From Psychrobacillus antarcticus (GTDB taxonomy: Bacteria > Bacillota > Bacilli > Bacillales_A > Planococcaceae), in the NCBI RefSeq assembly GCF_029533155.1, contig NZ_JAIZDB010000017.1:181293-245292 (forward strand): DNA of 64,000 nucleotides, read 5' to 3'. The notes under the pieces are model-generated. The model was given only the letters and a program-made list of their open reading frames with translations, had not been told where the DNA came from and made no database searches. A program made the position numbers and the translations under genes. Below, piece after piece: positions 57,674-64,000 of the stretch (the first letter of the stretch is position 1; the number at the start of each line of letters is the position of its first letter).

Positions 57674-57911
57674 ATTTCACCTCTATCAATTGTAAATTAT
57701 AAAATAGACATAGAAAATATGCAAAGATTGGTTATTATATTTTTGACAAAAGTACTCCTTTATATTACCAAACATTCACAATTGTTAGGACAATGTAATG
57801 ATTTTGTCACGCTATTGTAAAAATAAAAGAAAAAAGCCTGTACAAGTGTAAAAGAAAATGTATAATTAACCTTGTAGCGAATTTTTCTGAATATTTAAGG
57901 AGGTTATTTTT

Positions 57912-59627
57912 TTGAAGAATAGCAAAATTGTATGGCTTTTAAGCCTACTGTTAGTTGTTGCTCTTTTCCTAGCTGCTTGTGGTGGCGACGATAAAGCTAA
58001 AGAAACAACTACAGACACAGACGAAAAAGAAGGCACAACAGAAGAACCAGAAGTAGCAGCTGACGAGGATCAAGTTCTTAACCTAATCATGACTGCAGAA
58101 ATTCCAACAATGGATTCAGCTCTAGTAACTGATGCAGTTGGTTTTGATCTACTGAACAACGTAAACGAAGGTTTATACCGTTTGAGTCAAGAAAACATTG
58201 CTGTTCCAGCAATTTCTGATGGTGAACCAAAAGTTTCTGAAGATGGATTAGTTTATACATTCACTTTACGTGATTCTAACTGGTCTGATGGTACTCCAGT
58301 AACTGCAAACGATTTTGAATATGCTTGGAAACGTGCTATGAACCCAGATACTGCTTCTGAATATGGTCCATACATGATGTCTGGAGTTATCAAAAATGCA
58401 ACTGCTATCTCCAATGCAGAAATGGAATACACTGAGTTAGGTGTTAAAGCAGTTGATGAAAAAACTTTAGAAGTAACGCTTGAAAAACCAATTCCTTACT
58501 TCTTATCACTTATGTCATTCGGAACATTCTTACCACAAAATGAAGCATTCGTTACAGCGCAAGGTGAAAACTACGCGAAAAACTCTGATGCACTTTTATA
58601 CAACGGACCATTTACTTTAGCTAAATGGGACGGAACAGGTTTATCTTGGCAACTACTTAAAAACGAAGAGTACTGGGATAAAGAAACTGTAAAACTTACT
58701 GAAATTAACTATGATGTAGTGAAAGAAACTGCTACTGCAGTTAACCTATATTCTAATGGTGAAAAAGATCGTGCTGGACTATCAGGAGAATATGCAATGC
58801 AATATGCTGCTGACCCAGAATTAGTAAAAGAACAAGAAACATCAGTATTCTATTTTAAATATAATCAAGAACGTGTTGGAGAAAAAACTCCACTTGCTAA
58901 CGTAAATATTCGTGAAGCAATTTCTAAAGCTTTCAACAAAGAAGATTTAGCTACTGTAGTATTAGCTAATGGTTCTACTGCAGCATATTCATTCATTCCT
59001 TCAAATTTCGTTTTTGACGAAGAAGGTAATGACTTCCGTGAAGTTAACGGAGATATGGCTGTATTCAATGCAGACGAAGCAAAAACTGCATGGGAAAAAG
59101 GTTTATCTGAGCTAGGTGTTACTGAACTTTCTATAGAAATTCTAGGTGGAGACACTGAACTTTCTAAAAAAATGGATGAATACTTTAAAGCTCAATTAGA
59201 AGGTAACTTACCTGGATTATCTATTACGCTTAAAGAAGTTCCATTCAATGTTCGTTTAGATCTTGATACTAACCAAGACTACGACATTCAAGTTGCAGGA
59301 TGGGGACCAGATTACCAAGATCCTTTCACATTCTTAAGCTTATGGGAAACTGATGGCGGTAATAACCAAATGTCATACTCAAACCCTGAGTACGATAAAT
59401 TATTAACAGACATTAATGGTTCTTTAGCTCTAGATATCCCAGCACGTTGGGAAGCAATGGCTAAAGCTGAAAACATTATTGTTGACCAAGATTTCGCAGT
59501 TGGACCAATTTACCAACGTGGATTAATGTTCCTTCAAAAACCATATGTTAAAGGTATAGTTGCTCACCCATTCGGTGGAGATTATAGCTACAAATGGGCA
59601 TATGTTGAAGGTAAAGACGCAAAATAA
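57912..59627 (+). CDS. oppA: Oligopeptide-binding lipoprotein OppA
   Basis: The substrate-binding component, 571 residues. Lipobox LAAC (Cys 23), then a Thr/Glu-rich linker and an SBP_bac_5 fold with the family signature ANDFEYAWKRAMNPDTASEY and a late NQMSYSNPEYDKLL. The start is TTG 57912 behind aaggagg. In B. subtilis Opp (Spo0K) imports signalling peptides for sporulation and competence. A hairpin after the gene probably reduces expression of oppBCDF relative to oppA. Confidence 0.93.
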   Translation: MKNSKIVWLLSLLLVVALFLAACGGDDKAKETTTDTDEKEGTTEEPEVAADEDQVLNLIMTAEIPTMDSALVTDAVGFDLLNNVNEGLYRLSQENIAVPAISDGEPKVSEDGLVYTFTLRDSNWSDGTPVTANDFEYAWKRAMNPDTASEYGPYMMSGVIKNATAISNAEMEYTELGVKAVDEKTLEVTLEKPIPYFLSLMSFGTFLPQNEAFVTAQGENYAKNSDALLYNGPFTLAKWDGTGLSWQLLKNEEYWDKETVKLTEINYDVVKETATAVNLYSNGEKDRAGLSGEYAMQYAADPELVKEQETSVFYFKYNQERVGEKTPLANVNIREAISKAFNKEDLATVVLANGSTAAYSFIPSNFVFDEEGNDFREVNGDMAVFNADEAKTAWEKGLSELGVTELSIEILGGDTELSKKMDEYFKAQLEGNLPGLSITLKEVPFNVRLDLDTNQDYDIQVAGWGPDYQDPFTFLSLWETDGGNNQMSYSNPEYDKLLTDINGSLALDIPARWEAMAKAENIIVDQDFAVGPIYQRGLMFLQKPYVKGIVAHPFGGDYSYKWAYVEGKDAK

Positions 59628-59648
59628 CAAGTTTTAAAATCTCATAGT

Positions 59649-59692
59649 TAGAGAGTATATGGTTCCTAAAGGATCCTATACTCTCTTTTTAA
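59649..59692 (+). terminator. Intercistronic terminator between oppA and oppB
   Basis: AGAGAGTATA at 59650-59659 pairs with TATACTCTCT at 59677-59686, with inner GGTTCC/GGATCC pairing, then TTTTT. It may be partial. Confidence 0.8.
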
Positions 59693-59817
59693 ATGAATCA
59701 GAATTCACAAAATATTTAATATAAATAATTATATTTTGACAACTACACACAATATCTGTTTATATATATTAGTAGTATATTAATCTTATAAAACAATTTT
59801 CAGTAGGAGGTGCAAAG

Positions 59818-60750
59818 ATGGCAAAATTCATTACTCGTCGTGTAATTTATATGTTTATTACTTTTTTCCTGATTGCGACGGCTACATTTTTCTTAATGAA
59901 GGCGCTTCCAGGATCCCCGATTAGCTCTGCTTCAAAACTATCCCCTACACAACTTGCGATAGTCGAAGCGAAATATGGATTAGATCAACCGATTCCAGTA
60001 CAATACGCAAAGTATATGTTGAATTTAGCACAAGGTGATTTAGGTAACTCATTTCAATTTAAGAATGCCAGCGTAACAGATTTAATCATAGATCGTTTAG
60101 GACCATCTATGATACTTGGAACACAAGGTTTAGTGCTTGGTGTAACATTAGGTATATTATTAGGTATGATTGCAGCGTTAAGACAAAATACTATTTGGGA
60201 TTACGGTAGTACATTCGTGGCTATCATTGGTATATCTATTCCATCTTTCGTTTTTGCTACATTCCTTCAATATTGGTTTGCAGTTAAGTTGGAACTATTC
60301 CCGGTTGCTTTGTGGAAAGATGGCTGGATGTCCAGCGTACTTCCATCTATTGCATTAGCGATGGGGCCACTTGCGACAGCTTCTCGTTTTATACGTACGG
60401 AAATGGTTGAAGTTTTAAATTCAGATTATATTACTTTAGCCAAATCTAAGGGTGCCAATGGTTTCGAAGTGGCATTTAAGCATGCTTTTAGAAATGCTTT
60501 AATTCCACTAGTAACAGTTTTAGGACCATTAGCAGCTGGATTATTAACAGGTTCTCTTGTTATTGAACAAATCTTTGCAATACCTGGTATCGGTGAGCAA
60601 TTTGTTAAATCCATTATGGCGAATGACTTCTCTATTATTATGGGAACAACCTTATTCTTCTCAGCATTCTTAATTGTAGTAATATTCTTAGTGGATGTGC
60701 TTTATGGTATTATCGATCCACGAATTCGTTTGTCAGGAGGTAAAGATTAA
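59818..60750 (+). CDS. oppB: Oligopeptide permease OppB
   Basis: A 310-residue permease with six TM helices. The N-terminal MAKFITRRVIYMFITFF, loop LDQPIPVQYAKYMLNLAQGD and coupling helix YITLAKSKGANGFEVAFKHA match OppB. The ribosome site is gtaggaggtg. It overlaps oppC by one base. Confidence 0.93.
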   Translation: MAKFITRRVIYMFITFFLIATATFFLMKALPGSPISSASKLSPTQLAIVEAKYGLDQPIPVQYAKYMLNLAQGDLGNSFQFKNASVTDLIIDRLGPSMILGTQGLVLGVTLGILLGMIAALRQNTIWDYGSTFVAIIGISIPSFVFATFLQYWFAVKLELFPVALWKDGWMSSVLPSIALAMGPLATASRFIRTEMVEVLNSDYITLAKSKGANGFEVAFKHAFRNALIPLVTVLGPLAAGLLTGSLVIEQIFAIPGIGEQFVKSIMANDFSIIMGTTLFFSAFLIVVIFLVDVLYGIIDPRIRLSGGKD

Positions 60751-61769
60751 TGAAACAAGACTTACAAAAACCACCTGCAGATTCTTTTGAAAGAATAAAA
60801 ATTGACGCTAGTCATGCGGAGCGAATTACAAAACCGAGTATGAGTTTTTGGCAGGACGCTTGGCTTCGAATTCGCAAAAATAAAGCTGCGATTGTTAGTA
60901 TGTTCATATTAGCTTTCATTATCATCATGGCCTTTGTCGGCCCACTGATTAGTCCACATGATGCGGAAACACAAACAATTACACATGCAAATTTACCACC
61001 AAAGATTCCTGGTTTTGAAAAACTTGGAATAATGGATGGTGTTGGTACACTAGCAGGTAAAGAAGTTGATTTATATGAAATGAAAAAAGTAGATACGTAT
61101 TATTGGTTTGGTACAGACGGTTTAGGCCGTGATATGTTCTCCCGTGTTTGGGAAGGTACACAAATTTCCTTATTCATCGCTTTCGTGGCAGCTCTAATAG
61201 ACATGGTTATCGGCGTTGCCTACGGTGGGATCTCTGGTTACTATGGTGGTCGTGTGGATGATATTATGCAACGTATTGTAGAGATTCTATATGGCATACC
61301 AACACTTGTAATTGTTATCCTCATGCTTAGCTTCATGGACCCTGGGATAACAGCAATTATTATCGCCATTACCATTACGGGATGGATTGGTATGTCTCGT
61401 ATTGTACGTGGGCAAGTTTTAAAATTTAAAAACCAGGAATTTGTTTTAGCTTCTAGAACTTTAGGTGCTTCTAATAATCGAATTATTACCAAACATATCC
61501 TACCTAATATTTTAGGTATTATTATTATCAATACAATGTTCACGATTCCAACAGCAATTTTCTTTGAAGCATTTTTAAGCTTCATCGGATTAGGTTTACA
61601 ACCACCTGATGCTTCTTTAGGGACTCTTATTAATGACGGATACAAACTGGTTCAATTCCAACCACATATTCTATTGTTCCCATCAATTATTATTAGTTTA
61701 CTTATGATTGCATTTAACTTACTTGGTGATGGACTACGTGATGCACTTGATCCAAAAATGAAAGACTAA
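60750..61769 (+). CDS. oppC: Oligopeptide permease OppC
   Basis: A 339-residue permease with an N-terminal cytoplasmic segment, TM1 near 49-70, an extracytoplasmic loop longer than in AppC (about 70-125), then YYWFGTDGLGRDMFSRVWEG and the coupling helix FVLASRTLGASNNRIITKHI. It starts with the ATG of taATG at the oppB stop. Confidence 0.93.
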   Translation: MKQDLQKPPADSFERIKIDASHAERITKPSMSFWQDAWLRIRKNKAAIVSMFILAFIIIMAFVGPLISPHDAETQTITHANLPPKIPGFEKLGIMDGVGTLAGKEVDLYEMKKVDTYYWFGTDGLGRDMFSRVWEGTQISLFIAFVAALIDMVIGVAYGGISGYYGGRVDDIMQRIVEILYGIPTLVIVILMLSFMDPGITAIIIAITITGWIGMSRIVRGQVLKFKNQEFVLASRTLGASNNRIITKHILPNILGIIIINTMFTIPTAIFFEAFLSFIGLGLQPPDASLGTLINDGYKLVQFQPHILLFPSIIISLLMIAFNLLGDGLRDALDPKMKD

Positions 61770-61785
61770 AAGGAGGAAAGCGAAA

Positions 61786-62850
61786 ATGGAAAAGATTTTA
61801 GAAGTAAATGACCTAGAGCTTTCCTTCCATACATTTGCTGGTGAGGTAAAAGCCATTCGTGGCGTTAACTTTGACTTACATAAAGGGGAAACCCTCGCAA
61901 TTGTAGGAGAGTCTGGTTCTGGAAAATCAGTTACAACTAAGGCAATAATGCGATTATTGCCTGAATCTAGCTCAGAATTTAAAAACGGTCAAATATTATT
62001 CAACGGAAAAGATCTTACTAAGCTTACGGATAAAGAAATGCAAAAGATTCGTGGGAAAGATATTTCGATGATTTTCCAAGATCCGATGACTTCTTTAAAT
62101 CCAACGATGACAATTGGTAACCAAATTATGGAACCAATTCTTAAGCACCGTAAAGTCAGTAAAGCTGAAGCACGTAAAGTAGTGATTGATTTATTGCGTT
62201 TAGTTGGTATGCCAAAGCCTGAAGCGCGGATTAAACAGTATCCACATCAATTCTCAGGTGGTCAGCGTCAACGTATTGTAATAGCAATTGCATTAGCGTG
62301 TAATCCACAAATTCTAATAGCAGATGAACCCACGACTGCGTTAGATGTAACGATTCAAGCACAAATTTTAGAATTAATGAAGGATCTTCAAAAGAAAATT
62401 GATACTTCCATCATTTTTATTACCCATGATCTTGGGGTTGTTGCCAATGTAGCCGATAGAGTAGCTGTAATGTATGGTGGTAAAATTGTAGAGATTGGAA
62501 CCGTAGATGAAATATTCTATAATCCTCAGCACCCATATACATGGGGCTTACTGAGCTCGATGCCATCTTTGGATACAGAAGTAGAAAAATTGTATGCAAT
62601 TCCAGGAACTCCTCCTGATTTATTGTATCCTCCAAAAGGTGATGCATTCGCTCTACGTAGCGATTATGCAATGAAAATAGATTTAGAAGAAGCACCACCA
62701 TTCTTTAAGGTAAGTGATACGCACTCTGCAGCGACTTGGTTGTTACATCCCGATGCTCCAAAGGTTGAGCCACCATTAGCAATTGTAGAACGTATGAAGA
62801 AATTCCCTGGAAGTCGCTATTACGAAGGAACAGAAGGAGGTACTTACTAA
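61786..62850 (+). CDS. oppD: Oligopeptide ABC transporter ATPase OppD
   Basis: A 354-residue ATPase. Walker A is IVGESGSGKSVTTK, signature FSGGQRQRIVIAIA, Walker B ILIADEPTTALDVT. The C-terminal oligo_HPY extension lacks the usual cysteine cluster of OppD proteins: the region after PPDLLYPPKGDAF contains no Cys. The ribosome site is aaggagg. It overlaps oppF by one base. Confidence 0.93.
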   Translation: MEKILEVNDLELSFHTFAGEVKAIRGVNFDLHKGETLAIVGESGSGKSVTTKAIMRLLPESSSEFKNGQILFNGKDLTKLTDKEMQKIRGKDISMIFQDPMTSLNPTMTIGNQIMEPILKHRKVSKAEARKVVIDLLRLVGMPKPEARIKQYPHQFSGGQRQRIVIAIALACNPQILIADEPTTALDVTIQAQILELMKDLQKKIDTSIIFITHDLGVVANVADRVAVMYGGKIVEIGTVDEIFYNPQHPYTWGLLSSMPSLDTEVEKLYAIPGTPPDLLYPPKGDAFALRSDYAMKIDLEEAPPFFKVSDTHSAATWLLHPDAPKVEPPLAIVERMKKFPGSRYYEGTEGGTY

Positions 62851-63782
62851 TGGCTGAAAAGTTACTAGAAATCAGAAATCTAAAGCAGTATTTCAATCAA
62901 GGTAAGCCTAATGAAGTTCGAGCTGTAGACGATATCAGTTTTGACATTTATAAAGGGGAAACACTAGGACTAGTTGGAGAATCTGGCTGTGGTAAATCAA
63001 CAACAGGTCGTACAATTATTCGACTGTATGATGCAACAGATGGTCAAGTTATATATGACGGTATAGATGTACATGATAAAAAATCTAAAAAAGATTTAAA
63101 ATCATTTAATCGTAAAATGCAAATGATTTTCCAAGATCCGTATGCATCTTTGAATCCTCGTATGAAAGTACTGGATATCATTGCCGAAGGTCTAGATATT
63201 CATGGACTTGTTAAAAATCCAAAAGAACGTAAAGAACGTGTTGTTGAATTATTAGAAACAGTAGGTTTGAATCGTGAGCATGCAGACCGTTATGCGCATG
63301 AGTTTTCTGGTGGACAACGTCAACGTTTAGGTATAGCGAGAGCATTAGCAGTTAACCCAGAATTCATCATTGCCGATGAGCCTATCTCCGCACTAGACGT
63401 TTCTATTCAAGCACAAGTAGTTAACTTACTTAAAGAATTGCAGGAAGAAAAAGGGTTAACTTACTTGTTTATTGCCCATGATTTATCGATGGTTAAATAC
63501 ATTTCCGATCGTATCGGTGTCATGTACTTTGGAAAGCTTGTCGAACTAGCTCCTGCAGAGGACCTATACAATAATCCAATGCACCCTTACACACAGTCAT
63601 TGTTATCAGCTATACCGCTTCCTGACCCAAATTATGAGCGTACTCGTGTGCGTAAATCATACGATCCAGCTTCTCATAATTACCAAGATGGCGAAGAGAT
63701 TGCAATGCGCGAAGTAACACCTGGACATTTCGTATATTGTTCAGAAAAAGAGTTCACAACATTACAAGCCATTTCAGGTTAA
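62850..63782 (+). CDS. oppF: Oligopeptide ABC transporter ATPase OppF
   Basis: A 310-residue second ATPase. Walker A is LVGESGCGKSTTGR, signature FSGGQRQRLGIARA, Walker B IIADEPISALDVS, with a short C-terminal tail EVTPGHFVYCSEKE. It is the last gene of the operon and is followed by a terminator. Confidence 0.93.
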   Translation: MAEKLLEIRNLKQYFNQGKPNEVRAVDDISFDIYKGETLGLVGESGCGKSTTGRTIIRLYDATDGQVIYDGIDVHDKKSKKDLKSFNRKMQMIFQDPYASLNPRMKVLDIIAEGLDIHGLVKNPKERKERVVELLETVGLNREHADRYAHEFSGGQRQRLGIARALAVNPEFIIADEPISALDVSIQAQVVNLLKELQEEKGLTYLFIAHDLSMVKYISDRIGVMYFGKLVELAPAEDLYNNPMHPYTQSLLSAIPLPDPNYERTRVRKSYDPASHNYQDGEEIAMREVTPGHFVYCSEKEFTTLQAISG

Positions 63783-63797
63783 CCAATCTAATAAATC

Positions 63798-63829
63798 GAC
63801 GGCCATTCAATTGAATGGTCGTTTTTTTA
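63798..63829 (+). terminator. Rho-independent terminator of the opp operon
   Basis: ACGGCCATTCAA pairs with TTGAATGGTCGT (one G-T pair), then seven T. Confidence 0.9.
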
Positions 63830-63854
63830 AAAAGATAAGAAAGTATAAAAAAAC
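63827..63854 (+). repeat. Left tip of another composite repeat copy, cut off
   Basis: TTTAAAAAGATAAGAAAGTATAA matches the first bases of copies A, D and E and again abuts a terminator T-tract. After 63854 the match ends and an IS-like end begins. Confidence 0.65.
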
Positions 63855-64000
63855 GGCTCTACAATAAATGTTGGGGTCTACAAAAAATTTAGTGCATAAA
63901 AAAATGCACGACATCTTCCAAATCTTTTATACTTGAATTGTCGAGAAACAAGTAGAGATTGGAGATGTGTGCAATTGAATTTTAACATGTTTTTACCAGG
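63855..64000 (+). mobile_element. Putative left end of an insertion sequence (ISL3-like)
   Basis: GGCTCTACAATAAATGTTGG begins at 63855 and resembles the terminal repeats of ISL3-family elements as I remember them. A small hairpin (GTGCAT / ATGCAC, 63892-63909) and about 65 bp precede a possible gene start. The right end lies outside the window, so the call is provisional. Confidence 0.4.
63975..64000 (+). CDS. Start of a possible transposase (runs off the right edge)
   Basis: TTG 63975 has ggagatg about 8 nt upstream and reads MNFNMFLP before the window ends. The short start with FLPG/NLPG-like text recalls ISL3-type transposases, but eight residues cannot prove it. Confidence 0.35.

Overview
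The window reads as chromosome of a low-GC Gram-positive rod of the order Bacillales. Gene order follows the Bacillus subtilis/B. cereus backbone closely: secA-prfB-yvjA-cccB-ftsEX-ctpB-minJ-csbA, addBA-yisK-yisL, yitS-U-V-W, clpB, and yjzD-fabHA-fabF-app-trpS-opp. The missing accessory genes (no swrA, sbcCD, comZ or yjaZ), the many TTG starts and the kind of intergenic repeats suggest Planococcaceae (Psychrobacillus, Lysinibacillus or Sporosarcina-like). That placement is inference; the Bacillales call is solid. No rRNA, tRNA, CRISPR array or prophage was seen.

Layout. 1-2400: 3' end of a threonine dehydratase, two short-period repeat arrays, and a catE-like dioxygenase under a strong promoter with an operator-like dyad. 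2.4-6.4 kb: a chemoreceptor, a secreted NlpC/P60 hydrolase, a PilZ protein and long-form HPF. 7.2-10.9 kb: secA and prfB, the latter with its programmed +1 frameshift. 10.9-12.4 kb: a chemoreceptor gene interrupted by one in-frame stop. 13.4-22.7 kb: yvjA, cccB, ftsE, ftsX, an EnvC-like M23 hydrolase, a thioredoxin-like protein, ctpB, minJ, csbA. 23.7-26.1 kb: azlCD (minus), a TVP38 protein and a signal peptidase. 26.8-36.8 kb: addB-addA, DUF418, yisK, yisL and a 53-residue membrane peptide. 37.4-38.9 kb: a membrane-anchored GH13-like protein without the catalytic residues. 39.9-42.8 kb: yitS and yitU (minus), yitV and yitW (plus). 42.9-45.9 kb: an Fnr-type regulator and an N-domain-less ClpB behind a CtsR box. 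47-49.6 kb: yjzD, and fabHA-fabF with a FapR-type operator. 50-63.8 kb: two full oligopeptide ABC systems (app and opp) around a T-box-controlled trpS. The window ends in what looks like the left end of an insertion sequence.

The intergenic DNA is the most unusual part, and two repeat systems stand out. (1) A composite repeat of about 0.7-0.95 kb occurs in five near-complete copies (about 6.4, 12.5, 22.7, 39.1 and 46.0 kb) plus fragments. It usually begins right at the T-tract of an upstream terminator and ends in a nested hairpin of about 175 nt whose stems show compensatory base changes between copies. (2) Arrays of a degenerate box with a TTGCG core (CGCAA on the other strand) repeat at exactly 21 bp, sometimes 18 bp, at five places (0.9, 1.3, 18.5, 26.2 and 36.9 kb). 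Neither contains a convincing gene. Both explain many spurious open frames and are the best candidates for something undescribed.

The coding genes mostly serve core envelope and stress functions: protein export (SecA, signal peptidase), division and wall turnover (FtsEX plus an M23 hydrolase, MinJ, CtpB), recombination (AddAB), fatty acid initiation (FabH, FabF), protein disaggregation (ClpB) and peptide uptake (App, Opp).
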